The notes: generated by a model from the letters alone, not told the origin. A stretch of DNA of 21,438 bases from an uncultured Bacteroidota bacterium (GCA_903912435.1 CAIWHI010000672.1:1-21438), one strand, 5' to 3'; positions 7,713-16,140 are shown, counted from the stretch's first letter. Program-made: numbers and translations.

Positions 7713-8891
7713 ATGATGAAACAAGTCAGCGACCGCTTGACCTCCTTGTTAGAAGAATGCAAATCCCTTGCATTCGACCTCAATTTTACATACGCAAAAC
7801 AATGGAAGGCAAAATCAAAGTACAGACTATTAGTAGGCTACCTGCCTATTTATGTTCCCAGGGAGATTATTCATGCCGCCAATGGTTTGGCAGTAGGTTT
7901 AATGGGTGTGGGTGACCGTAAACAAATCATTAAAGGTGATGCCTACTACCAATCGTATATATGCCACCTGCCAAGGGGTATTATAGAAATGGCCCTTGAT
8001 AGCAATCTGGATAATTTCGATGGGTTCTTGTTCCCGTCCATTTGCGATTGTGTGAGAAACCTGAGCGGTATGTTCAAATTAGCAAAGAGGGGCAAGTTTA
8101 CGCGCTACTTCGATTATCCCCAAAACTTCGAAAAACATATCGGTGGTACTTTCTATCACGAACTGCTTCAAACTGTCATTGATGATATGTTTAAGCTGAA
8201 TGACATGAAAATTACTACCCAGCACCTCAACGACTCCATCAAGCTTTATAACATTAACAGGAGTTTGATTGAGCAGATTTACAATATCCGTCAGGATTTT
8301 CCCTGGCGCTTGTCGGCTGTTGATGTTTATCATATCATCAGGGCAGGAATGGTCATTAATGTGGAGAAGCATAACGAAATGTTGCATGAAATTGTTGATC
8401 TGATTAGCGAAGACTTTGGCGAGCCAATGGACAATATAAGGGTAGTGATTTCCGGCTCATTCTGCGAACAACCGCCCATAGGCATGATTAAGTCTATTGA
8501 AATGGCTGGTTGCTATATAGTAGATGATGACTTTATGCTGGGTTCCAGGTGGATTCATGGTGATATAGATGCTACAAGCCACGACCCAATGAATGCCTTG
8601 GTAGATGCGTTTTTGACTCAAAGTGGCCCATCATCAGCCATATATGATGTTGGTAATCCTAAGGGTGCAAGACTGGTACAGCAGGTAAGGGACAGGAATG
8701 CTGATGGGGTTATTTTCTGTGCAGCCAGTTTCTGCGACCCTGCATTGCTTGATAGGCCTACACTTCAGAAGTCATGCGATGAAGCTGGTATTGCCCATAT
8801 CAATTTCCAGTTCCATGAAAATACAGGCCAGTTTAAGGTAATCAAAGAACAGGCAGGTACTTTTTCGGATTCAATTAAGTTGTGGGTGTAG
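7713..8891 (+). CDS. bcrC: Benzoyl-CoA reductase subunit C (BcrC/BadD/HgdB family)
   Basis: A 392-residue subunit of ATP-dependent class I benzoyl-CoA reductase. Together with BcrB it should form the module that binds benzoyl-CoA and carries out the two-electron ring reduction. The segment GYLPIYVPREIIHAA, the SYICHLPRG motif (Cys84), ICDCVRNLSG (Cys111 and Cys113) and the C-terminal IFCAASFCDP (Cys336, Cys341) are typical of Thauera-type BcrC and supply iron-sulfur ligands. The length matches the family. It is the first gene of bcrC-B-A-D, the same order as in Thauera aromatica. A second ATG follows at 7716, so the start may be one codon later. It is soluble, without a signal peptide. The family also includes 2-hydroxyacyl-CoA dehydratases, but the full four-gene set, plus had and oah nearby, makes the benzoyl-CoA assignment strong. 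Confidence 0.93.
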   Translation: MMKQVSDRLTSLLEECKSLAFDLNFTYAKQWKAKSKYRLLVGYLPIYVPREIIHAANGLAVGLMGVGDRKQIIKGDAYYQSYICHLPRGIIEMALDSNLDNFDGFLFPSICDCVRNLSGMFKLAKRGKFTRYFDYPQNFEKHIGGTFYHELLQTVIDDMFKLNDMKITTQHLNDSIKLYNINRSLIEQIYNIRQDFPWRLSAVDVYHIIRAGMVINVEKHNEMLHEIVDLISEDFGEPMDNIRVVISGSFCEQPPIGMIKSIEMAGCYIVDDDFMLGSRWIHGDIDATSHDPMNALVDAFLTQSGPSSAIYDVGNPKGARLVQQVRDRNADGVIFCAASFCDPALLDRPTLQKSCDEAGIAHINFQFHENTGQFKVIKEQAGTFSDSIKLWV

Positions 8892-9015
8892 AAAATTCAA
8901 AATTCAAAATTAAAAAGTCAAAAGCAATCAGGGGGGAATCATCCTTTGATTTTTGAGGAAAATGTACCGCTGCCTAACAAATAAATAAAAATATTTCACA
9001 CAAAATATTTATAAA
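8892..9015. repeat. A-rich heptamer repeats and imperfect hairpin between bcrC and bcrB
   Basis: This 124-base gap starts with three near-perfect copies of AAAATTC (8892-8898, 8899-8905, and 8906-8912 ending in A). An imperfect stem follows: 8912-8924 pairs with 8943-8954 with one bulged base, around a loop containing a run of six G. It resembles degenerate extragenic repeats seen in Bacteroidota genomes. It could modulate the bcrC:bcrB ratio through termination or mRNA stability, but nothing here proves function. The segment before the bcrB ATG is strongly A/T-rich. Confidence 0.5.
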
Positions 9016-10317
9016 ATGAGCAATCCTAAGGAAGCAATAAAGGAAAAAAGCATGGTGATTCAGAAAGATATGCTTGCAAATCTTTTCACTGAATTAAGTA
9101 ATGCGAAAGCTAATGGCAAAAAGGTGGTCTACACTTTTGTGCCTGGCAACTTAACAGAATTGATATTAGCAATGGATATGTTGCCTGTTTACCCCGAGAT
9201 TAATGCACTTCAATCGGGTATGCGTAAAAAATCGGGCGGATATATTAAAGATGCTGAAAAACTGGGTTTTTCGGAAGATGTGTGCACCTATGTGAAATGT
9301 GATATAGGTATGATGCTCAATGGTAATATTGGCCCCACTGGTGAAAAATTACCAGAACCAGATTTGTTATTACTAAGCTACACGGGCTGCTTCACCTTTC
9401 TTAAATGGTTCGAAAATCTGGAAAAATTGTATCCCGGTGTAGAAATTGCAATGCTGCATACTCCTTACCAGGAAGATGGCGTAATCACAGACGACCAGAT
9501 AAAATACATGGTAAAACAACTACAGGAAGATGTAATACCTAAGATGGAAAAGGTGGCTGGTAAGAAAATGGACTATGACCGCCTGTCTAAAATGCTGGAT
9601 AATGCTGCTAAGGCCGAAGACCTGTGGGTGAAAGTGCTGGAAACTGCCAAGCACAGGCCATCACCAATTGACTCTTATTTTGCTGGTGTATACTACATGG
9701 GGCCATTGAATACTGCCTTTAGGGGAACTGAAGAAGCAGTAACCTATTACGAAGAATTGCTGAAAGAGGTGACCGAAAGGATGGATCAAAACCTTTGCCC
9801 CGTTACCCCTGAAGGAGAAATGAAGGAAGAGAAATTCCGACTGGTAGTAGAAGGCCCACCTAATTGGACCAATTTCCGTGAGTTCTGGAAGATTTTTTAT
9901 GATATGGGTGCTGTTATTGTTGCATCAACCTATACCAAGGTAGGTGGGCTATATGACCAGGGTTTCAGGCATGATAAGGATAAGCCACTGGAAAGTTTAT
10001 CAAGATATTGCATGGGTTGCTATACCAACCTTAACCTGCCACAAAGGGTGGACCTGATAGAGCATTATATTAAAGAGTTCAAAGCCGATGGCTTCCTGAT
10101 TAATTCAATTAAGAGTTGTAACTCATTCAGTGCCGGACAGTTATTGATGATGCGTGAAGTAGAGCAGAGGTGCGGTATCCCGGTCGGTTTTATTGAAAGC
10201 GATCTGGTAGACCCACGTTATTTCTCTTATGCAAATATCAAAAACAGGTTAGAGTCTTATTTCCAGATGCTCGGCCAGCGCAAGGTGATACTGGAACAGG
10301 TGGAAGCAGAGGCGTAA
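9016..10317 (+). CDS. bcrB: Benzoyl-CoA reductase subunit B (BcrB/BadE/HgdB family)
   Basis: A 433-residue partner of BcrC in the substrate-reducing half of class I benzoyl-CoA reductase. Long family-specific blocks are visible: TFVPGNLTELI, GFSEDVCTYVKCDIG (Cys90, plus an additional Cys95 where I recall Ala in Thauera BcrB), LLLLSYTGCFTFLKWF (Cys125), FRLVVEGPPNWTNFREFW, STYTKVGGLYDQGFRHD, YCMGCYTN (Cys332 and Cys335), INSIKSCNSFSAGQLLM (Cys368) and DLVDPRYFS. Cys90, Cys125 and Cys368 are the candidate cluster ligands shared with the paralogue at 14923. The length equals that of characterised BcrB. It lies 124 bases after bcrC and 33 before bcrA. The close resemblance to the proteobacterial protein suggests lateral acquisition, an inference that needs a tree. 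Confidence 0.95.
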   Translation: MSNPKEAIKEKSMVIQKDMLANLFTELSNAKANGKKVVYTFVPGNLTELILAMDMLPVYPEINALQSGMRKKSGGYIKDAEKLGFSEDVCTYVKCDIGMMLNGNIGPTGEKLPEPDLLLLSYTGCFTFLKWFENLEKLYPGVEIAMLHTPYQEDGVITDDQIKYMVKQLQEDVIPKMEKVAGKKMDYDRLSKMLDNAAKAEDLWVKVLETAKHRPSPIDSYFAGVYYMGPLNTAFRGTEEAVTYYEELLKEVTERMDQNLCPVTPEGEMKEEKFRLVVEGPPNWTNFREFWKIFYDMGAVIVASTYTKVGGLYDQGFRHDKDKPLESLSRYCMGCYTNLNLPQRVDLIEHYIKEFKADGFLINSIKSCNSFSAGQLLMMREVEQRCGIPVGFIESDLVDPRYFSYANIKNRLESYFQMLGQRKVILEQVEAEA

Positions 10318-10350
10318 TTTTTAATCATTAACCAACAGAAACTCACGATA

Positions 10351-11778
10351 ATGAACAAGTATTACTTAGGTATTGACCTTGGGTCAACTACGTCGAAGGC
10401 CGTAATCATCAATGAGCAGGATGAAATTATTGGCAGGGGTATCACTAATACCAGGGCGAACTATTCGGTGGCGGCAGATATAGCCAGGATGGAAGCCGTT
10501 TATAATGCCCGTTTCTCCATATTAAAGAGAAACCTTGCTAAGGAAATAGAATCTAAACCCCAGTACAAAAAATACCTTTCTGACCTGGAAAGTGTATTCC
10601 AGTATGAGCAATTCAAAGTAAGGATTGACAAACTGGGTGATGAATTACTGAAAACTTGTTACAACTATTTTGATGGTGAGCGTAGGTTGCAAATGATTGA
10701 CCACCTAAGGATAATTCGTAAAACAATTAAGCCAAAGATTAAGCACCAATATATCTATGAAGATTTGGGATCTAAAAACCAGTTCTTCAGGGATATAGTA
10801 TCTGAAAAATACAATGAGGAGGTAAATAAGTTCGACATTTCGATGTTCGAACCTCTGATGACCATTTGGGACAAGAGCATTACCGCGGCAGAGAATGAAA
10901 TAGTTCAGTTTGATTTTGCCTCATTGATTACCCAGGCAATGGACTTGCTGAAGGAAAAATATGAAAACCTTCCTGATGTAGCCGAAGACAGGGCAATAGA
11001 ATCAGAATCGAATTTTGATGCTGAAATGTATTTGCTGAAAGGTGACTTTAAAAACGTGTCTGAATCATTGAGGGAAAGGATTGACGAGGTAGCCTGCCTT
11101 GATTTCAATATTGAAAATATGACGGGTACAGGTTATGGTAGGGCATTGTTGCCATTCCCGCAGGAATGTATCAGGTCTGAGATTTTGTGCCATGCATTTG
11201 GAGCACATGCTATTTTCCCAAATACCCGTACCGTTCTGGATATTGGCGGACAGGATACCAAGGCTATCCAGGTAGATAAATATGGCCTGGTAACAAGCTT
11301 CCAAATGAATGACCGTTGTGCGGCAGGTTGCGGCAGGTACCTGGGCTATATAGCCGATGAAATGAGTATCTCGCTCAATGAATTAGGCCCAATGGCGCTG
11401 GAAGCAGAAAAGGAAGTAACCATTTGCTCTACATGTACCGTATTTGCGGGAGCCGAGTTAAGGGAACTAACCAATATGGGTGAAAAGAGGGCTGATATTC
11501 TTGGCGGTCTTCATAAGGCCATCATCATGAGGGCTATGTCTCTCATTGCCCGTTCAGGGGGTGTGTTCAATGAGTTCACTTTCACTGGTGGTGTGGCACG
11601 TAACCAGGCGGTAATTAAATATTTGGCCCAATTGGTAAAGGCTAATTACGGCGCTGATATAAAAATTAATATACATACTGATTCAATTTTTATGGGTGCA
11701 TTGGGTGGAGCTATGTTTGCCCGCAGGAACATAAAAATAGACTTGCCATCAGCTAAGAAAGCAGGGGCAGTTGCCTAG
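10351..11778 (+). CDS. bcrA: Benzoyl-CoA reductase subunit A, ATP-hydrolysing activase type
   Basis: A 475-residue member of the BcrA/BadF/HgdC ASKHA ATPase family. With BcrD it forms the electron-activating module, which hydrolyses ATP and passes low-potential electrons through a bridging [4Fe-4S] cluster to BcrBC. The N-terminal phosphate loop is GIDLGSTTSKAVI (about 7-20), followed by an insertion of roughly 200 residues (about 40-250, helical and charged) that distinguishes BcrA from small activases. The activase core then resumes with TGTGYGRALL, VLDIGGQDTK, the cluster-binding RCAAGCGRY (Cys323, Cys327), CSTCTVFA (Cys359, Cys362) and FTGGVARN. The protein seems somewhat longer than Thauera BcrA (about 440 residues from memory), mostly within the insertion. 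It starts 33 bases after bcrB. Confidence 0.94.
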   Translation: MNKYYLGIDLGSTTSKAVIINEQDEIIGRGITNTRANYSVAADIARMEAVYNARFSILKRNLAKEIESKPQYKKYLSDLESVFQYEQFKVRIDKLGDELLKTCYNYFDGERRLQMIDHLRIIRKTIKPKIKHQYIYEDLGSKNQFFRDIVSEKYNEEVNKFDISMFEPLMTIWDKSITAAENEIVQFDFASLITQAMDLLKEKYENLPDVAEDRAIESESNFDAEMYLLKGDFKNVSESLRERIDEVACLDFNIENMTGTGYGRALLPFPQECIRSEILCHAFGAHAIFPNTRTVLDIGGQDTKAIQVDKYGLVTSFQMNDRCAAGCGRYLGYIADEMSISLNELGPMALEAEKEVTICSTCTVFAGAELRELTNMGEKRADILGGLHKAIIMRAMSLIARSGGVFNEFTFTGGVARNQAVIKYLAQLVKANYGADIKINIHTDSIFMGALGGAMFARRNIKIDLPSAKKAGAVA

Positions 11779-11849
11779 TAATTGGCTGATAATGAATTGA
11801 GTGAGGTTAAATGAGAAAAATGAATTTCAAAGCAAAAAACTAATATAAT

Positions 11850-12689
11850 ATGTCCGAGCACGTATATACAATGGGGATAGATGTAGGGAGCAATTTTATT
11901 AAACTGGTTTTAATGGATTATTCTGATGACCCAAAATTGCTTGATAAGCATACCGAAAAGATACGCAAGCGTAATCCTACACAGGTAGCTGATGAAATGG
12001 TTCAGATAATGCTGGATAAGCATAATCTGAAATATGAAGATGTGGTTTACCTGGCATCTACCGGTGAGGGTGACCTTGTGAAGCGCAAACGTGGTCATTT
12101 TTACGGTATGACCACCCATGCAAGGGGTGCGCATTTCTTCTATCCCGATGCTAAAACCGTTGTGGACCTGGGTGCATTGTATGTTCGCTGCATAAGGGTA
12201 AATGATGAAGCCAAAGTGGAAGATTATAAAATGACAGGACAATGTGCTTCTGGTTCAGGTCAATTCCTGGAGAATATCAGTCGTTACCTGGGTCTGAGTA
12301 TTGAAGAAGTAGGTGAGGTTTCATTAAAGGCTTCTAATCCCGAAATCTCTTCAGGTATATGTGCTGTACTTGCTGAAACTGATGTGATTAACATGGTTTC
12401 ACGTGGTATTAAAACACCGGATATTATTAAGGGAATCCACCTGTCTATTGCATCAAGGGTAATCAAATTATTGGGTTCGCTTAAGGCTGAATCTCCTATT
12501 GTGCTTACTGGTGGTATGGCATTAAATACAGGTATGATACAGGCTATTGATGAAACTTTGAAAGAGGGCTCTAAGAAATTTGTCATCAAAGCACATCCTG
12601 ATTCCATATATGCAGGTGCTATTGGTGCAGCTATCTGGGGTGGTTACCGCCATTTCAAATTGAAGGAGAAACAGGCAGTTGCAGTATAG
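11850..12689 (+). CDS. bcrD: Benzoyl-CoA reductase subunit D, ATP-hydrolysing activase type
   Basis: A 279-residue compact ASKHA activase, the heterodimer partner of BcrA. ATP-binding motifs are MGIDVGSNFIKLVL near the N-terminus, VVDLGALYVR (about 104-113) and LTGGMALN (about 219-226). The two cysteines expected to hold half of the inter-subunit [4Fe-4S] cluster are Cys132 (GQCASGSGQF) and Cys171 (GICAVLAETD). The DLGALYVR segment, where BcrA has DIGGQDTK, is characteristic of BcrD. The length fits the family (about 280). It is separated from bcrA by 71 bases that hold no gene, and is followed by two hairpins at 12699-12745. No ferredoxin gene follows, unlike in the Thauera cluster. Confidence 0.94.
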   Translation: MSEHVYTMGIDVGSNFIKLVLMDYSDDPKLLDKHTEKIRKRNPTQVADEMVQIMLDKHNLKYEDVVYLASTGEGDLVKRKRGHFYGMTTHARGAHFFYPDAKTVVDLGALYVRCIRVNDEAKVEDYKMTGQCASGSGQFLENISRYLGLSIEEVGEVSLKASNPEISSGICAVLAETDVINMVSRGIKTPDIIKGIHLSIASRVIKLLGSLKAESPIVLTGGMALNTGMIQAIDETLKEGSKKFVIKAHPDSIYAGAIGAAIWGGYRHFKLKEKQAVAV

Positions 12690-12698
12690 TTTTTTACT

Positions 12699-12745
12699 CA
12701 GGCGGTAAGGCTCTTGCCGCCTGTTTACCCTGGCTTTTTGCCAGG
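12699..12745 (+). terminator. Tandem hairpins after bcrD (partial terminator or processing site)
   Basis: Two stem-loops sit in the 91-base gap after bcrD. The first (12699-12723) has an 11-base stem, including AGGCGGTAAG opposite CTTGCCGCCT with one G-T pair, and a 3-base loop. The second (12729-12745) has a perfect 6-base stem CCTGGC/GCCAGG around TTTTT and is followed by ATAAGATTTTT. They precede the next plus-strand start by about 35 bases, so they may attenuate read-through or stabilise the bcrCBAD message rather than end the operon outright. Confidence 0.6.
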
Positions 12746-12780
12746 ATAAGATTTTTGATAGGTAGTAAACAAATAGTAAT

Positions 12781-14910
12781 ATGGAAGCAGCATTACTTGA
12801 ACCCGTAATCAATACGGTTACTGAACTTGATTCATTGTTCAAACCAAAGTCAATAGCAATTATTGGCGCATCACAAAAAGAATTATCAATTGGTAATGTA
12901 ATTATAAAGAATCTGGTTCATTATGGGTATACAGGGGCTATTTACCCCATTAATCCTAAAATGAGCGAGATAAGGGGCATAAAAGCATATACTTCAATTT
13001 TCGAAGTAGAAGGTGATATTGACCTGGCTCATGTTATAGTGCCTGCACCTTCTGTGCCTCAGGTTATAGAAGATTGTGGTAAAAAAGGCATCAAAGCTGT
13101 AATCATTAATTCGGCAGGTTTTAGTGAAATGGGCGATGAGGGCATTGCCCTGCAAAAGAAGTTTTTGGCTATTGCTAAGGAATATGGGGTGAGGATTTTT
13201 GGACCTAATTGCCAGGGTATTATCAATACCGACCCTGAATACCGTGCCTATTGCGACTTTACATTCACTTTCCCTAAACCGGGAAATATATCAATAGTAG
13301 CCCTAAGTGGGGGGGTGGGCGCATTTATTATGCAAAGCCTTTTTGACCTGGATACAGGTATGAGGTTATACGCCTCAAACGGTAATGCCTGCGATGTGTC
13401 TATTTCAGATGTGATCAGGTATTATGGCGATGATGAAGATACAAGGGTAATAATTCTCTATACCGAGGGGCTTTCCAATCCATTGGAGTTTATGGATGTG
13501 GTAAAGGAAGTGACTAAGAAAAAGCCAGTCCTTGCTATGAAGTCAGGAAGGACTGTGGAGGGAGCAAAAGCAGCAGCATCTCATACAGGTGCGTTGGCCG
13601 GAGTAGATATTTCTACTGAGCTCATTTTTGAAAAGATAGGTATTCTTTCTTTCCATAATGAAGAAGAACTATGCCAGGTAGCCATAGCTTTTGCCAACCA
13701 ACCTATCCCACAGGGGAATAGGGTAGGTATCATTACCAATACTGGTGGCCCGGCAGTAATTGCCACCGATGAATTGGTGAATGCAGGTTTACAATTACCG
13801 GCACTATCTGAAAGGGCTAAGGAAATTCTGCACAAAACACAATTGCCCGAAGCTACAATAGGTAATCCTATTGATGTAGTAGCTACTGGTGGGGGTATTC
13901 ATTTCAGGAGTGCATTGGATGTACTAATGGAAGAGGATGACATTGATTCGATATTTATCAATTTCGTTACTGCCCCATTCACCGACACTGATGAAGTAGC
14001 AAGGAATATTGTGGAAGTAAGCCAGATGAAGAAAAAGCCTGTCATCTGCAATTTTATGACCAATATGAGCCTGGAACGTTTTCAGGTTACCTCTCGTATA
14101 CTAAAAGATGGAGGTGTTCCATGTTATAGCTTCCCAACCACCGCTGCCAAGGCATTGGGTGCACTATACAGGTATGGCAAGACCCGTGCGAGGAATATTG
14201 GTGAGGCTAATAACTTCAAGGATATTGACCATAACAAGGCTGAAGTAATCATGCATCAGGCAGTGAAGGATGGTAAACCATATTTGTCAGCAGATAGGGT
14301 TTATGAGCTTCTTAATGCTTATGGTATACCTGTAGCAGATTGGTGGTTGGCCAATGATATTGAAGAGGCGATGAGCGCCGCAAATGGAATGGGTTATCCT
14401 GTAGTGCTTAAAGCTGAATCTACAGAGATAGTTCATAAGAGTGATGTAGGTGGTGTGGCAATTAACCTGAAAAATGCAATTGATGTTGCTGAAGCTGCGA
14501 GTAGGATGGTAAATGTTTTCGGAAGTAAAAACCTGAAATTCTTTGTTCAGAAATTTATGCCGGGTGGTAAGGAATTGATAGCAGGTGTAAGTGTCAAACC
14601 AGGATTAGGGCATCTAATCATGTTTGGCCTGGGTGGAGTATATGTTGAAGTACTCAAGGATGTGGTTTTTAAAATAGCTCCTGTAACTAAAGTTGAGGCA
14701 GGCGAAATGCTGTCATCAATAAAAGCAGCAAAATTGTTGGATGGTGTAAGGGGGGAGAAGGGGATTAATAGGGACATGGCTATAGAAATTATCCAAAGAG
14801 TATCACAATTGGTTACAGATTTCCCTGTAATAACAGAGATGGATATGAACCCTATTATTGCCCTAAATGACAAGTTATTTGTGGTGGATGCAAGAATGAA
14901 AATCAGTTAA
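12781..14910 (+). CDS. Acyl-CoA synthetase, ADP-forming (fused alpha/beta type)
   Basis: A 709-residue NDP-forming acyl-CoA ligase with fused subunits. It interconverts acyl-CoA + ADP + Pi with acid + CoA + ATP through phosphohistidine intermediates. Domains in order: CoA-binding Rossmann (about 15-150, AIIGASQKELSIGN and GPNCQGI), CoA-ligase domains (about 165-460, including YTEGLSNP and the phosphohistidine loop AAASHTGALAG with His268), and an ATP-grasp beta part (about 490-709, with PVVLKAESTEIVHKSDVGG carrying the second His552, and MDMNPI near the end). All key residues are present. In this cluster it could activate benzoate or another aromatic acid for one ATP, or conserve energy from an acyl-CoA product such as acetyl-CoA. 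The sequence cannot decide between these. Protein acetyltransferases of the Pat type share these domains, but no GNAT domain is present. Confidence 0.85.
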   Translation: MEAALLEPVINTVTELDSLFKPKSIAIIGASQKELSIGNVIIKNLVHYGYTGAIYPINPKMSEIRGIKAYTSIFEVEGDIDLAHVIVPAPSVPQVIEDCGKKGIKAVIINSAGFSEMGDEGIALQKKFLAIAKEYGVRIFGPNCQGIINTDPEYRAYCDFTFTFPKPGNISIVALSGGVGAFIMQSLFDLDTGMRLYASNGNACDVSISDVIRYYGDDEDTRVIILYTEGLSNPLEFMDVVKEVTKKKPVLAMKSGRTVEGAKAAASHTGALAGVDISTELIFEKIGILSFHNEEELCQVAIAFANQPIPQGNRVGIITNTGGPAVIATDELVNAGLQLPALSERAKEILHKTQLPEATIGNPIDVVATGGGIHFRSALDVLMEEDDIDSIFINFVTAPFTDTDEVARNIVEVSQMKKKPVICNFMTNMSLERFQVTSRILKDGGVPCYSFPTTAAKALGALYRYGKTRARNIGEANNFKDIDHNKAEVIMHQAVKDGKPYLSADRVYELLNAYGIPVADWWLANDIEEAMSAANGMGYPVVLKAESTEIVHKSDVGGVAINLKNAIDVAEAASRMVNVFGSKNLKFFVQKFMPGGKELIAGVSVKPGLGHLIMFGLGGVYVEVLKDVVFKIAPVTKVEAGEMLSSIKAAKLLDGVRGEKGINRDMAIEIIQRVSQLVTDFPVITEMDMNPIIALNDKLFVVDARMKIS

Positions 14911-14922
14911 ACAAAAAGATTT

Positions 14923-16140
14923 ATGTACAAAATTGAATCAGCTAAACCTCTAAAGGAAATAATGAGTAGCTATTTTCTGGGCATGAAAGACCCCGGAAAA
15001 AAGTATGCATGGTGTACCAGCGTAGGCCCGGCAGAGTTGCTAAGGTCATTTGGTTTTGAAGTGCATTTTCCTGAAAATCATGGTGCTCTGTTGGGTACTA
15101 CAAGAGCTGCTGGAGATTTAATTCCGGAAACAGCCCGCTTAGGATATTCGAATGATATTTGCTCCTACCTCACTGCCGATATTGGTTCTTACCTCAAAAA
15201 GGAGACTCCACTAACAAAACACTACGGACTGGATGGCCCGCCAACACCGAGCCTGATAGTATATAATACCAACCAATGCCGCGAAGTGCAGGACTGGTTT
15301 AACTATTTCGGTAAGGAACTCAATTGCCCTGTAATAGGTATTACCCCTCCCCGCCACCTCGATGAGGTGAAACAGGAAGAGATAGATGATGTGGCTACCC
15401 AGTTCAGGCAAATGATTCCTATATGCGAGCAGGTAAGTGGTGTAAAGTTTGATATTGACCGTTTTAGGGAAACTCTGCGCTTAAGCAAGGAAGCTACCGA
15501 CTTATGGAAGCAGGTTTTATGGACAGCGACCGCCTCGCCTTCGCCAATTAGCTTTTTTGATGCAACTATACACATGGGGCCGATTGTGGTACTAAGGGGT
15601 ACTCAGATAGCCAAGGATTACTATGGTATGCTACTTAAGGAACTACAGGGCAATGTGGCTAAGGGAATAGGTTTTTTGGAAGAGGAAAAATGCCGCATTT
15701 ACTGGGATGGTATGCCAATATGGGGTAAACTAAGACCATTGTCTGAATTATTTATCCAAAATAATGCCGCCATCGTAGCATCAACTTATTGCAATAGCTG
15801 GGTGTTTGATGCATTCGATGAAAGGCATCCGTTTGAATCATCAGCAAAGGCATATACTGAGATATTCATCAATAGGAGCGAATCTGCCAAAGAACGTATC
15901 CTGTCGGGTTTGGTACATGATTTCAGGATTGACGGGATTATTTTCCATGATGCCAAGACCTGTGCTAATAATTCCAACTCACGTTTTGGTATGCCTCAAC
16001 GCCTGAGGGAGTCATTGGGTATTCCAACCCTGGTAATAGAAGGCGACCTCTGCGACCTGCGTTTTTATTCAGAAGGACAGAGCATTACCAAGATTGAAAC
16101 TTTTATTGAGCAAATAGAGTCATCGAAAGTTTATATTTAG
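14923..16140 (+). CDS. Additional BcrB/HgdB-family subunit (2-hydroxyacyl-CoA dehydratase-like)
   Basis: A 405-residue protein of the HgdB/BcrB iron-sulfur family, clearly a paralogue of BcrB at 9016. Aligning by eye, GYSNDICSYLTADIG matches BcrB GFSEDVCTYVKCDIG (Cys80 with Cys90), Cys119 matches Cys125, and Cys347 (DAKTCANN) matches Cys368 (IKSCNS), so all three likely cluster ligands are kept. MGPIVVLRGT and AAIVASTY are also shared. It lacks the YCMGCYTN pair of BcrB and has its own Cys31, Cys290 and Cys377. No second HgdA/BcrC-like partner lies beside it. It may work as a homodimer, as double-cubane-cluster proteins do, or pair with a BCR subunit. It starts 12 bases after the ADP-forming ligase, so it is probably co-transcribed. 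Substrate unknown. Confidence 0.85.
   Translation: MYKIESAKPLKEIMSSYFLGMKDPGKKYAWCTSVGPAELLRSFGFEVHFPENHGALLGTTRAAGDLIPETARLGYSNDICSYLTADIGSYLKKETPLTKHYGLDGPPTPSLIVYNTNQCREVQDWFNYFGKELNCPVIGITPPRHLDEVKQEEIDDVATQFRQMIPICEQVSGVKFDIDRFRETLRLSKEATDLWKQVLWTATASPSPISFFDATIHMGPIVVLRGTQIAKDYYGMLLKELQGNVAKGIGFLEEEKCRIYWDGMPIWGKLRPLSELFIQNNAAIVASTYCNSWVFDAFDERHPFESSAKAYTEIFINRSESAKERILSGLVHDFRIDGIIFHDAKTCANNSNSRFGMPQRLRESLGIPTLVIEGDLCDLRFYSEGQSITKIETFIEQIESSKVYI

Noticed and set aside
8892..8912. Three AAAATTC copies as the start of a CRISPR or other array
   Set aside because: The copies are contiguous with no spacers and only 7 bases long; this is a simple AT-rich tandem repeat.
7713..10317. BcrC and BcrB as 2-hydroxyglutaryl-CoA dehydratase subunits
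   Set aside because: The full bcrCBAD set, BcrB-specific blocks and nearby had and oah point clearly to benzoyl-CoA reductase.
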